Assembly (NCBI GenBank): GCA_016202695.1
Contig: JACQOE010000045.1
Location: 22,817 to 86,816 of the forward strand
Direction: 5' to 3'
Origin: Pseudomonadota bacterium
GTDB lineage: Bacteria > Pseudomonadota > Alphaproteobacteria > JACQOE01
DNA length: 64,000 bases
In this document: positions 37,488 to 52,476 of the stretch, in pieces
Layout of the letters: each line of letters starts with the position of its first letter
How positions within the stretch are numbered: position 1 is the stretch's first letter
Position numbers and translations under genes: made by a program
Notes under the pieces: generated by a model
Told to the model about the DNA's origin: nothing
Databases searched by the model: none
The model's input: the letters and a program-made list of their open reading frames with translations, nothing else

Positions 37488-38888
37488 CTAGACATGGATG
37501 GCCCGGCCATAGGCGTCAAGCACCGACTCGTGCATCATCTCCGAGAGGGTGGGATGGGGGAAGACGGTGTGCATGAGGTCTGCCTCGGTGCCCTCGAGGG
37601 TGCGGGCGACGGCGAAGCCCTGGATCAGCTCCGTCACCTCCGCCCCCACCATGTGCGCACCGAGGAGCTCGCCGGTCTTGGCGTCGAACACGGTCTTGAC
37701 CAGCCCCTCGGGCTCGCCCAGCGCGATCGCCTTGCCGTTGCCGACGAAGGGGAAGCGCCCCACCCGCACCTGGTAGCCCTTCTCCTTCGCCGCCCGCTCG
37801 GTGAGGCCGACGCTCGCCACCTGCGGGGCGCAGTAGGTGCAGCCCGGGATCTTGGTGACGTCGAGCGGACGGACCTCGTTGAGCCCGGCGATCCGCTCGA
37901 CGCAGACCACGCCCTCGTGGCTGGCCTTGTGGGCGAGCCAGGGCGGGCCGACGAGGTCGCCGATGGCGTAGACTCCGGGCTCGCCGGTCTCCAGCCACTG
38001 GTTGACCACGACGTGGCCCTTCTCGACCTTCACCCCGGTGTTCTCGAGGCCGAGGTTCTCGACGTTGCCGACGATACCGACGGCGAGGATCACGCGCTCG
38101 ACCGCGATGTCCCAGCCCTTGCCCCCGCCCTCGAGGGTGGCGGTCACGGTGTCCCGGTTCCGCTTCAGCGCCTTGACCGTGGTCGAGGTGTGAAGCTTCA
38201 TCCCCTGTTTCTCGAACGCCTTGCGGGCGAAGGCCGAGATCTCCTCGTCCTCCACCGGCAGCACGCGGTCTAGCACCTCGACGATGGTGACCTCGGCGCC
38301 GAGGGTGCGGAAGAAGCTCGCGAACTCGATGCCGATCGCGCCCGAGCCCACCACCAGGAGCGACTTCGGCATCGCCGGCGGCACCATCGCCTCCTTGTAG
38401 GTCCAGACCAGCCTGCCGTCGGGCTCGAGGCCGGGAAGGGTGCGCGCCCGTGCCCCCGTCGCCAGGATCACGTGCCTGGCCGAGAAATCGGCCAACGCCT
38501 TGCCGTCCTTCTCCACCCCCACCTTGCCGCGCCCGGCGAGGCGGCCGTGGCCGTCGAAAACCGCAACGTTGTTCTTTCGGAGGAGGTGCGCCACGCCGCG
38601 CGAGAGCTGGCCGGCCACCTTCCGCGAGCGCTCGACCACCTTCTTGAGGTCGATGGCCACCTCCTTGACCGCGAAGCCGAAGGAGTCGGCGTGGCGGATG
38701 AGGGCGTAGACCTCGGCCGAGCGCAGGAGCGCCTTGGTCGGGATGCAGCCCCAGTTGAGGCAGATGCCGCCCAGGTGCTCGCGCTCCACCACCGCCGCCT
38801 TGAGGCCGAGCTGGGCGGCCCGGATGGCGGCGACATAGCCGCCCGGCCCGCCGCCGATGACGACGATGTCGAAGGAGGTGTCGGCCAT
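37488..38888 (-). CDS. lpdA: Dihydrolipoyl dehydrogenase (E3)
   Basis: Flavoprotein of 466 residues that re-oxidises the dihydrolipoyl group of PDH and passes electrons to NAD+. FAD-binding IGGGPGGYVAAIRAAQLG is at the N-terminus, and the redox disulfide is C43-C48 in GGICLNWGCIPTK. NAD-binding LLVVGSGAIGIEFASFF is mid-protein, and the C-terminal HPTLSEMMHE carries the active-site His. The gene is 137 bp downstream of a small ORF and separated from pdhC by an unusual palindromic element. Confidence 0.97.
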   Translation of the reverse strand: MADTSFDIVVIGGGPGGYVAAIRAAQLGLKAAVVEREHLGGICLNWGCIPTKALLRSAEVYALIRHADSFGFAVKEVAIDLKKVVERSRKVAGQLSRGVAHLLRKNNVAVFDGHGRLAGRGKVGVEKDGKALADFSARHVILATGARARTLPGLEPDGRLVWTYKEAMVPPAMPKSLLVVGSGAIGIEFASFFRTLGAEVTIVEVLDRVLPVEDEEISAFARKAFEKQGMKLHTSTTVKALKRNRDTVTATLEGGGKGWDIAVERVILAVGIVGNVENLGLENTGVKVEKGHVVVNQWLETGEPGVYAIGDLVGPPWLAHKASHEGVVCVERIAGLNEVRPLDVTKIPGCTYCAPQVASVGLTERAAKEKGYQVRVGRFPFVGNGKAIALGEPEGLVKTVFDAKTGELLGAHMVGAEVTELIQGFAVARTLEGTEADLMHTVFPHPTLSEMMHESVLDAYGRAIHV

Positions 38889-38907
38889 TACGAGGCCCGC
38901 ACTTACC

Positions 38908-39006
38908 CCCCCTCACCCCGCCCTCTCCCCCCGCGAGCGGGGGGAGAGGGTTGCGTAGGGTTGGCGCGTCGACAAGACGCGCCTTACCCGAAGCTGGGTG
39001 AGGGGG
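38908..39006. repeat. Palindromic element able to form a three-way junction
   Basis: A 99-bp non-coding block bounded by an 11-bp perfect inverted repeat (CCCCCTCACCC at 38908-38918, GGGTGAGGGGG at 38996-39006). Inside are two hairpins: a 13-bp stem with a 4-base loop (38921-38950; CCCTCTCCCCCCG and its complement) and an 8-bp stem (38963-38983; GGCGCGTC, GACGCGCC). Nested inverted repeats of this layout resemble dispersed alphaproteobacterial palindromic elements. It lies in the transcript between the small ORF and lpd, so it may act in RNA, for example in processing or as a partial terminator. Confidence 0.7.
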
Positions 39007-39024
39007 CTGATTGTGAATGCGCGA

Positions 39025-39243
39025 TTAACGGCGAGGCGCTTCTTGCATCCATCCATCGAACGTTTCCCAGTCTATATGATGTGGCTTTCCCCGTTGATTA
39101 CGTGACCACCAACGCAAGCCACCCTTGCTAATTTTGAGTTCGCCCATTTTTTCTTCCCCGTGTGGCGTCCTGACAACGAATCTGACGCCAATTTCTTCCC
39201 TGCTGAGCGGATGATCCGATAGTCCCATTGTGACCTGTGCCAT
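39025..39243 (-). CDS. Small hypothetical protein in the PDH operon (72 residues)
   Basis: A 72-codon gene 24 bp after pdhC, with a GGAGAGAAGGGGA ribosome-binding site directly before the ATG and a TAA stop, which is rare here. The product has a basic core, KMGELKISKGGLRWWSRN, then HHIDWETFDGWMQ. No family is recognised; the L-x-x-S-x-G-x-x-W...W-x-x-F pattern looks like a small beta-sheet plus helix. Base composition is visibly lower in GC than its neighbours, suggesting later arrival. There is no signal peptide or membrane segment. It could be non-functional, but the good ribosome-binding site and location argue that it is expressed. Confidence 0.65.
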   Translation of the reverse strand: MAQVTMGLSDHPLSREEIGVRFVVRTPHGEEKMGELKISKGGLRWWSRNQRGKPHHIDWETFDGWMQEAPRR

Positions 39244-39267
39244 TCCCCTTCTCTCCGAATTTATAGT

Positions 39268-40605
39268 TTACAGCAGCATGGTCAGCGGGTCCTCGATCAG
39301 CGCCTTGAAGGCGGCGAGGAACTCGGCGCCGATGGCGCCGTCCACCACTCGGTGGTCGGTGGAGAGGGTGCAGGTCATGACGGTGGCGATGGCCAGCGCG
39401 CCGGCCTTTACCACCGGGCGCTGCTCGCCGGCGCCGACCGCGAGGATGCAGGCCTGCGGCGGGTTGATGATGGCGGCGAACTCGCGGATGCCGTACATGC
39501 CGAGGTTGGAGATGGTGAATCCGCCGCCCTGGTACTCCTCGGGCAGGAGCTTGCCCTCCCGCGCCCGCGCCGCCAGCTCCTTCATCGCGTTGGAGATCTC
39601 CACCAGGCCCTTGCGGTCGGCGTGCTTGATCACGGGGGTGATCAATCCTTGCGGCGTGGCGACCGCGACCGAGACGTCGATGTCGGTGTAGCGGTGGACC
39701 GCGCTCTCCGCCCAGGAGGCGTTGGCCGCCGGCACCTTGCGGAGCGCCAGCGCGACGGCGCGGATGACGAAATCGTTGACCGAGAGCTTGTAGGCGCCGG
39801 CGCCCTCCGGGCTCTTGGCATTCAGCGTCTTGCGCATCTCCAGGAGGGCGTCGATCTCGCAGTCGATGCCGAGATAGAAATGGGGGATCGTCTGCTTGGC
39901 ATCGGTGAGCCGCCGCGCGATCACCTTGCGCATGGTGGAAAGCCGGACCTCCTCGAAGGCCGGTTCCGGCCCGCGCTCGGACGGCACGGGGGCGCGGGCC
40001 AGCGGCGCCCCGGCGGCCGGCGCCGGTATCGGGCCGGCGGCGAGCGCGGCCTCGATGTCGGCCTTGACGATTCGCCCGTGGGGGCCCGAGCCGCGGAGCC
40101 GCGAGAGGTCGAGCCCCGCCTGCTCGGCCATCCGGCGAGCCAGCGGGCTGGCGACGATGCGCCCCTCCCCCTCGGCTCCGGCGGCGGGCGCGGCTGGAGC
40201 CGCCACCGGCGCAGGCGCGGGTGGGGGCGGAGCCGGAGCCGCCTCGGCCTTCGCCGGCGGAGGCGGAGCCGGTCTGGCCTCGGCCGCGGGCCGGGGTGCG
40301 GGCCGGGCGCCGCCGTTGCCGGGGGCTCCCGAGACCGCCGCGGCGACCGCCGCGTCGTCGTCGCCCTCCTCCTTGAGGACCGCGATCAACTGGTTGACCT
40401 TCACCCCCTCGGTGCCCTCGGCGACCACGATCTTGGCGAGCACGCCATCGTCGGCGGCCTCGACCTCCATCGTCGCCTTGTCGGTCTCGATCTCGGCGAT
40501 GGCTTCGCCCGAGGATATCTGGTCGCCCTCGGCCTTGAGCCACTTCGCCAGCGTCCCCTCGGTCATCGTCGGCGAGAGCGCCGGCATCAGGATCTTGATC
40601 GGCAT
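39268..40605 (-). CDS. pdhC: Pyruvate dehydrogenase E2, dihydrolipoamide acetyltransferase
   Basis: The core acetyltransferase of the pyruvate dehydrogenase complex, 445 residues. One N-terminal lipoyl domain carries the lipoyl-lysine K43 in [13 protein letters not shown] long Ala/Pro-rich linker (about 85-140) follows, then a peripheral-subunit-binding domain (RIVASPLARRMAEQAGLDLSRL), then the catalytic domain ending with the active-site TDHRVVDGAIGAEFL. It is the third gene of pdhABC. The lipoyl segment is almost identical to that of PdhB. Confidence 0.97.
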   Translation of the reverse strand: MPIKILMPALSPTMTEGTLAKWLKAEGDQISSGEAIAEIETDKATMEVEAADDGVLAKIVVAEGTEGVKVNQLIAVLKEEGDDDAAVAAAVSGAPGNGGARPAPRPAAEARPAPPPPAKAEAAPAPPPPAPAPVAAPAAPAAGAEGEGRIVASPLARRMAEQAGLDLSRLRGSGPHGRIVKADIEAALAAGPIPAPAAGAPLARAPVPSERGPEPAFEEVRLSTMRKVIARRLTDAKQTIPHFYLGIDCEIDALLEMRKTLNAKSPEGAGAYKLSVNDFVIRAVALALRKVPAANASWAESAVHRYTDIDVSVAVATPQGLITPVIKHADRKGLVEISNAMKELAARAREGKLLPEEYQGGGFTISNLGMYGIREFAAIINPPQACILAVGAGEQRPVVKAGALAIATVMTCTLSTDHRVVDGAIGAEFLAAFKALIEDPLTMLL

Positions 40606-40640
40606 CTCCGTTCCCCTTCGGACGCGATCCCGGACCGGAC

Positions 40641-42032
<1,392 letters not shown>

Positions 42033-42081
42033 CAGATCAGCCCCCGTCTCGATCGACCCAGCCAATCCCCCGCGCCCGCCG

Positions 42082-43095
42082 TCACGCCTCGACGAGCACG
42101 TCGGTCATGAGCTCCGACGGATCGGGCTCGGGGCTGGCCTGCGCGAAGTCCGCGGCGGCGGTGACGATGTCCTTGATCTCGCGGTCGATCTCCTTGAGCG
42201 CGGCCTCGTCGACGCCGCGGGCGAGGAGCTGCGCCCGCGCCCGATCGATGGGATCGCGCTCGCTGCGCATCCGGCTCACCTCCTCCTTGGAGCGGTACTT
42301 GGCGGGGTCCGACATCGAGTGGCCGCGATAGCGATAGGTCTCCATCTCCAGCACCTGCGGCCCCTTGCCGCCGCGGACATGGGCGACGGCGGCGAGCGCC
42401 GCCTCGCGGACCGCGAGCACGTCCATGCCGTCCACCGCCCGGCCGGGGATGGCGAAGGGCTGGCCGGTCTTGAAGAAGTGCTTGACCGCCGAGGCGCGCT
42501 CCTTGGCGGTGCCCATGCCGTAGCGGTTGTTCTCGATGACGAAGATCGCCGGCAGCTTCCAGAGCGCGGCCAGGTTGAGGGTCTCCCACACCTGGCCGTT
42601 GTTGACCGCGCCGTCGCCGTAGTAGACGACGCAGATCTTGCCGTCGCCGCGGTACCTGTGGGCGAAGGCGAGGCCGGCGCCGATCGGCACCTGGGCGCCG
42701 ACGATGCCGTGTCCGCCGTAGAACCCTTTCTCGGCGCTGAACATGTGCATCGATCCGCCCTTGCCCCGGGAGTAGCCTCCGGCGCGCCCGGTGAGCTCGG
42801 CCATCACCCCCTTGGGGTCCATCCCGCAGGCCAGCATCTGGCCGTGGTCGCGGTAGCTGGTGATCAGCGAGTCGCCCTCGACCAGGGCCGACTGGATGCC
42901 GATCACCACCGCCTCCTGGCCGATGTAGAGATGGCAGAAGCCGCCGATCAGCCCCATGCCGTAGAGCTGGCCCGCCTTCTCCTCGAACCGGCGGATCAGC
43001 AGCATGTCGCGGTAGAGCTTGCGCAGCAGCTCGACCAATACCGACGGCGCCTCAGCCTTCGTCGGCCGGCGCGTTCGCTTCGGGACGCTCGCCAT
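42082..43095 (-). CDS. pdhA: Pyruvate dehydrogenase E1 alpha subunit
   Basis: The thiamine-diphosphate-binding alpha subunit of PDH E1, 337 residues from the ATG at 43095. Its TPP motif is [20 protein letters not shown]...[43 protein letters not shown] and the phosphorylation-loop region [15 protein letters not shown] are also present. GGGAGGGGGC directly precedes the ATG, so the in-frame TTG four codons earlier is unlikely. It is the first gene of pdhABC and its upstream region is strikingly AT-rich. Confidence 0.97.
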   Translation of the reverse strand: MASVPKRTRRPTKAEAPSVLVELLRKLYRDMLLIRRFEEKAGQLYGMGLIGGFCHLYIGQEAVVIGIQSALVEGDSLITSYRDHGQMLACGMDPKGVMAELTGRAGGYSRGKGGSMHMFSAEKGFYGGHGIVGAQVPIGAGLAFAHRYRGDGKICVVYYGDGAVNNGQVWETLNLAALWKLPAIFVIENNRYGMGTAKERASAVKHFFKTGQPFAIPGRAVDGMDVLAVREAALAAVAHVRGGKGPQVLEMETYRYRGHSMSDPAKYRSKEEVSRMRSERDPIDRARAQLLARGVDEAALKEIDREIKDIVTAAADFAQASPEPDPSELMTDVLVEA

Positions 43096-43235
43096 GCCCC
43101 CTCCCAAGAGCAGTATGGACCGCCCGTTGAGCGGGCGATCCTTGACCGCGGAATGTACGCTGAATTGGGTCCTCCCGACAGGGATTTCAATGAGCGCGAG
43201 CCAGAAAAAGCCTTACATTGCAACGCACAAATAGA

Positions 43236-43258
43236 GATTAACCTAATATTGATTAATC
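43236..43258 (-). promoter_or_regulatory. AT-rich inverted repeat upstream of the PDH operon
   Basis: GATTAA and TTAATC are separated by 11 bp, and the inner half GATTAATC is itself a perfect palindrome. The surrounding 70 bp is far more AT-rich than the rest of the window and lies about 140-165 bp upstream of pdhA. It may be an operator or an UP-element for the pdh promoter; a good -35/-10 pair could not be fixed with confidence. Confidence 0.4.
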
Positions 43259-43327
43259 GGCTGCGCGTTTTGTTTCCCGCGCCCGAACCCGGGCGCACGA
43301 AAATGACGGGGGCGGTAACCGCCGGGC

Positions 43328-43657
43328 TCAGGGGCGGGCCGGGTCGGGCGAGAGCGGGACGACGATCTCGCCCTCGCCGACCAGGTCGAGGAGGGCGCGG
43401 GCGCGCTCGTCGAGGACATCGGGGTCGAGGTGGCCGGGCGTGAGCAGCGCCACCCGGCGCTCAAGCGCGGTGCGCTCGGCGTCGATCTCGGCCAGCACCT
43501 CGCGCGCGACCTCGATCTCCTTGGTCATCCTGAGCCAGGCGAGGAGGCCGCGCTCGCCCTCGATCGCGTGGTAGGCGAAATAAGCGAAGGCGCAGGCGCC
43601 GAGGATCGGGCCGAGGATGTGGCGCGCGCGCCTGCGGGTTTCGTGGAAGACGCCCAT
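43328..43657 (-). CDS. ftsB: Septum formation initiator family protein (FtsB/DivIC-like)
   Basis: A 109-residue bitopic membrane protein of the divisome. A short cytoplasmic basic start (HETRRRARH) is followed by the transmembrane helix ILGPILGACAFAYFAYHAI and a coiled coil (EVAREVLAEIDAERTALERRVALL), then the conserved HLDPDVLDERARALLDLVGEGE. It lies between eno and pdhA, the usual position in alphaproteobacteria and like the eno-ftsB pair in E. coli. Confidence 0.9.
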   Translation of the reverse strand: MGVFHETRRRARHILGPILGACAFAYFAYHAIEGERGLLAWLRMTKEIEVAREVLAEIDAERTALERRVALLTPGHLDPDVLDERARALLDLVGEGEIVVPLSPDPARP

Positions 43658-43738
43658 GCCGGCCTAGGGAATCACACTCCGATTCCGGGCGTCAAGTGTG
43701 TCGCCCCGACGGCCCCCGCCGGGCGGGGCCGAGCGGGG

Positions 43739-48858
<5,120 letters not shown>

Positions 48859-48967
48859 CGGGGTCCACCGGCGGCCACGGGCGTGGCCGTGGCCACCGGC
48901 TATCTAGCACAGCCCCCTCTCGGATTCCACCGTCGACCTCGCCGCCCGCCCCGCCGACCGAACCATG

Positions 48968-48996
48968 TTGCCGGCGCCCGGCGCCCTCTCTATGAT
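48968..48996 (+). promoter_or_regulatory. Sigma-70-like promoter of ppiD-trpE
   Basis: TTGCCG and TATGAT are separated by exactly 17 bp on the plus strand, about 79 bp upstream of the ppiD ATG. It is a close match to consensus in the divergent gap between tpiA and ppiD. Confidence 0.65.
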
Positions 48997-49074
48997 GCCG
49001 CCACCTCACGGTCGGCGGCCGGATTCCGGCCCGCTCGTGCGGGGCGCGGGGGCGACGGACCGGCGGCAACGGAC

Positions 49075-50955
49075 ATGTTGGATTTCCTGCGTCGATCGGC
49101 CAGCTCGTGGGTCATCAAGATCCTGTTCGGGCTGCTGATCCTCAGTTTCGGAATCTGGGGCATCGGCGACATCTTCCGAGGCCCCGGGTCGGCCGACGTC
49201 GTCGCCAACGTCGGCGACGCGAAGATCACCGTCCGCGACCTCGGCGAGGCGTACCGGCGCGACATCAGCCAGTTCGAGCGCGTCTTCGGCGATCAGCTAC
49301 AGAAGAGCGAGGTGCTCAGACGCAGCATCCTCGAGCAGACCCTCTCGCGTTTGATCTCGTCCTACGCGCTCGAGGAGACCGCGCGCGACCTCGGCCTCCG
49401 GGTGAGCAAGGAGATACTGGCGCGCACGGTGCACGAAAACCCGGCGTTCCAAGACCCCCAGGGGCGCTTCGAGCGCACCCGGCTCGAGAACGCCCTCTTT
49501 TCCAGCGGCCTCACCGAGGAGCGCTACCTGCGGCTGCTGCACGACGACCTCGTGCGCTCGCAGCTCGCCGACAGCATCGGCGCCGGGGCCCGCGCGCCGA
49601 AGGCGCTGCTCGACGCCTTCTATCGCTTTCGCAACGAGCGCCGATCGGCCGAGACCATCGTCTTCAAGCCTGCCCTGATCGCCGGCGGGCCCGATCCGAC
49701 CGAGGCCGAGCTCAAGGCTTTCCACGAGGAGAGGGCGAACCAGTTCAGCAGCCCCGAGTACCGCGCCCTCAGCGTCGCCCGCCTGAGCGCCAAGGCGCTC
49801 GCCCGCGAGATGGAGGTTTCGGAGGCGCGGCTCAAGGAGGCCTATCAGACGCGGATCGATGAGTTCCGCCTGCCCGAGCGGCGCGAAGTCGTGCAGGTCT
49901 TCTCGGCCAGCGAGGAGGGCGCCCGCAAGGCCTACGAGCGGACCCAGGCGGGCGAGCCGATCGAGAAGGCCGCGGCCGAGGTCAAGGGTGCCGAGATGAT
50001 CCGCCTCGGCCTCATGCGCAAGGAAGATTTCCCGGTGCCGGAGCTGGCCCATGCGGCCTTCGCGCTCGGCGCCGGCCAAGTGAGCCAGCCGCTCCCCAGT
50101 CCGCTCGGATGGCACCTGCTCAAGGTCGAGCGGATTGAGCCGCCGCGCGACGTTCCCTTCGCCGAGGCGAAGGACCGCCTGCGTGCGAGCCTGGCCGAGG
50201 AGACGGCCCTCGACCGGGCCTTCGACATGGTCAACCAGCTCGAGGATCGTCTCGCCGGCGGCTCCTCGCTCGAGGACACCGCCAAGGCGCTCGCCCTCGA
50301 TCTGGTGACGGTCGCGGCGGTCGACGCCGAGGGCCGCGATCGCCAAGGCAAGCCGGTCGACCCGATCGCCGGCAGCGAGGAGGCGTTGCGCGCCGCCTTC
50401 GAGCTGGCGGCGGGCCAGCAGAGCGGCGTGATCGAGGCCGGCGACGGCGAGTTCCTGGTGCTCCGCGTCGACGCGGTGACGCCGGCGGCGTTGCGCCCCC
50501 TGGCCGAGGTCCGTGACAAGGTCGCCGCCGCCTGGCGCGAGGAGCGCCGCCGGCAGGAGGCGCAGAAGCTGGCCGAGGCCGCGCTCGAGAAGGCCAAGGG
50601 CGGCGAGGGACTCGCCGCCATCGCCGCCGCGCACAAGCTGAGCGTCGAGCGCATCGCCTCGGTCACCCGTCTCGGCCGCTCCGGGGCCGAGGTCGCGCCC
50701 GCGCTCGTCGGCGCGCTCTTCCAGATCAAGCCGGGCGAGGCCGCCCTCGCCGAAACCCCCGAGGGTTTCGTCCTCGCCCGCCTGACCGAGGTGCAGCCGG
50801 CGAATCCGGCCGCCGACGCCCAGGCGGCGGCACGGATGCAGGCCAACCTTTCGCTCGGCCTGGCGAACGACCTGCAGGTGCAGTACCTCAACGCCCTCAG
50901 GCGCGACCTCGGTGTGAGCGTCAACCGCCAGGCGCTGGACGCCTTGCTGCGATGA
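49075..50955 (+). CDS. ppiD: Periplasmic folding chaperone / peptidylprolyl isomerase, PpiD-like
   Basis: A 626-residue inner-membrane-anchored chaperone near the Sec translocon. The N-terminal anchor is VIKILFGLLILSFGIWGIGD; a SurA-like chaperone region follows (VLRRSILEQTLSRLISSYALE), then a parvulin-like domain (about 245-370, with APELAHAAFALGAGQ-type segment LAHAAFALGAGQVSQPL and GWHLLKVERIEP) and a second helical segment. Start is ATG at 49075; the open frame extends upstream as a shadow. It overlaps trpE by 4 bases, the conserved ppiD-trpE coupling. Confidence 0.93.
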   Translation: MLDFLRRSASSWVIKILFGLLILSFGIWGIGDIFRGPGSADVVANVGDAKITVRDLGEAYRRDISQFERVFGDQLQKSEVLRRSILEQTLSRLISSYALEETARDLGLRVSKEILARTVHENPAFQDPQGRFERTRLENALFSSGLTEERYLRLLHDDLVRSQLADSIGAGARAPKALLDAFYRFRNERRSAETIVFKPALIAGGPDPTEAELKAFHEERANQFSSPEYRALSVARLSAKALAREMEVSEARLKEAYQTRIDEFRLPERREVVQVFSASEEGARKAYERTQAGEPIEKAAAEVKGAEMIRLGLMRKEDFPVPELAHAAFALGAGQVSQPLPSPLGWHLLKVERIEPPRDVPFAEAKDRLRASLAEETALDRAFDMVNQLEDRLAGGSSLEDTAKALALDLVTVAAVDAEGRDRQGKPVDPIAGSEEALRAAFELAAGQQSGVIEAGDGEFLVLRVDAVTPAALRPLAEVRDKVAAAWREERRRQEAQKLAEAALEKAKGGEGLAAIAAAHKLSVERIASVTRLGRSGAEVAPALVGALFQIKPGEAALAETPEGFVLARLTEVQPANPAADAQAAARMQANLSLGLANDLQVQYLNALRRDLGVSVNRQALDALLR

Positions 50956-52460
50956 GCGTCGAGCCGGCGTTTGCGGCCTTCGCCAAGGGGTACGAGGCGG
51001 GCCGCCCGCAGGTGGTGTGGACCGCGCTCGTCGCCGACCTCGAGACCCCGATCTCGGCGCTGCTCAAGCTCGCCGGCGGCGAGGCCAACACCTTCCTCCT
51101 CGAATCGGTGGAGGGCGGCGCGGTCCGCGGCCGCTACTCCTTCATCGGCACGCGCCCCGACCTGATCTGGCGCGCCTTCGGCGATCGCCCCGAGATCAAC
51201 CGCCACCCCGGGGAGAGCCCCGCCGCCTTCGCCCCGGCGGGCAACGGCGCGCTCGCCTCGCTCAGGTCCCTGATCGCGGAGTCGCGCATCGCCATTCCCG
51301 AGCGGCTTCCCCCCATGGCGGCCGGGCTGGTCGGCTACATGGGTTACGACATGGTCCGCCTCATGGAGCGCCTGCCGGACGAGAACCCCGACGTGCTCGG
51401 GCTTCCCGACGGCATGTTCGTGCGCCCCACCCTGATGGCGGTCTTCGACAACATCGAGGACACCATCACCCTGATCACGCCGGTCAGGCCGGCGCCGGGC
51501 GTGGATGCAGGCGCCGCCTACGAGGCGGCGACGGCCCGGCTGCAGGCGGCGCTGGCCGCCCTCGAGGGGCCGATCCCGGTCCCCCACACCCCGGCCGAGG
51601 GCGCGCTCGTGCTCCCCACCCCGACCTCCAACGTCGGCCGCGCCCGATATCACGCGATGGTGGCAAAGGCGAAGGAGTACATCCGCGCCGGCGACATCCT
51701 GCAGGTGGTCCCATCGCAGCGCTTCGCGGTGCCGTTCCGGCTGCCGCCGATCACCCTCTACCGCGCGCTCCGGCGCCTAAACCCCTCGCCGTTCCTCTTC
51801 TATCTCAACTTCGGCGCCTTCGCCGTGGTCGGCTCGAGCCCCGAGATCATGGTCCGGCTGCGCGACCGCAAGGTCACCATCCGGCCGATCGCCGGCACCC
51901 GACGGCGGGGCGCGGACGCGGCCGAGGACAAGGCCCTCGCCGAGGAGCTTCTGAGCGATCCCAAGGAGCTCGCCGAGCACCTCATGCTCCTCGACCTCGG
52001 ACGCAACGACGTCGGGCGCGTGGCCAGGATCGGGACCGTCAAGGTCACCGAGCAGATGATCATCGAGTACTACTCGCACGTGATGCACATCGTCTCCAAC
52101 GTCGAGGGCGAGATCTCCCCGGGCCTTGACGCGATGGACGCGCTGATCGCCGGCTTCCCGGCCGGGACCGTGAGCGGGGCGCCCAAGGTGCGGGCGATGG
52201 AAATCATCGACGAGCTCGAGCCCGAGCGGCGCGGAGTCTACGGCGGCTGCATCGGCTACTTCGCCGCCAACGGGGCGATGGACACCTGCATCGCGTTGCG
52301 CACGGCGGTGGTCAAGGACCGGGTGGTGTACGTCCAGGCCGGCGGCGGCGTGGTCGCCGATTCCGACCCCGAGGCCGAGTACCAGGAGAGCTGCAACAAG
52401 GCCCGGGCACTGATCCGCGCCTGCGAGGAGGCGGTGCGCTTCGCCTCCCGCAACGGCTGA
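50952..52460 (+). CDS. trpE: Anthranilate synthase component I
   Basis: Converts chorismate to anthranilate with ammonia from TrpG, 502 residues. The N-terminal regulatory part includes the LLESVEGG feedback site, and the chorismate-binding C-terminal domain shows IRAGDILQVVPSQRF, SPSPFLFYLNF-like NPSPFLFYLNFGAFAVVGSSPE, RPIAGTRRRG, LLDLGRNDVGRV, GTVSGAPKVRAMEIIDELE and GGCIGYFAANG. It overlaps ppiD by ATGA. Downstream, a gene on the opposite strand separates it from trpG. Confidence 0.97.
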   Translation: MSVEPAFAAFAKGYEAGRPQVVWTALVADLETPISALLKLAGGEANTFLLESVEGGAVRGRYSFIGTRPDLIWRAFGDRPEINRHPGESPAAFAPAGNGALASLRSLIAESRIAIPERLPPMAAGLVGYMGYDMVRLMERLPDENPDVLGLPDGMFVRPTLMAVFDNIEDTITLITPVRPAPGVDAGAAYEAATARLQAALAALEGPIPVPHTPAEGALVLPTPTSNVGRARYHAMVAKAKEYIRAGDILQVVPSQRFAVPFRLPPITLYRALRRLNPSPFLFYLNFGAFAVVGSSPEIMVRLRDRKVTIRPIAGTRRRGADAAEDKALAEELLSDPKELAEHLMLLDLGRNDVGRVARIGTVKVTEQMIIEYYSHVMHIVSNVEGEISPGLDAMDALIAGFPAGTVSGAPKVRAMEIIDELEPERRGVYGGCIGYFAANGAMDTCIALRTAVVKDRVVYVQAGGGVVADSDPEAEYQESCNKARALIRACEEAVRFASRNG

Positions 52461-52476
52461 CGGGCGGGCGGGACTT

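Noticed and set aside
43277..43300. GC hairpin (GCGCCC...GGGCGC) downstream of ftsB
   Set aside because: There is no T-run after the stem in either direction, so it is not a convincing intrinsic terminator.
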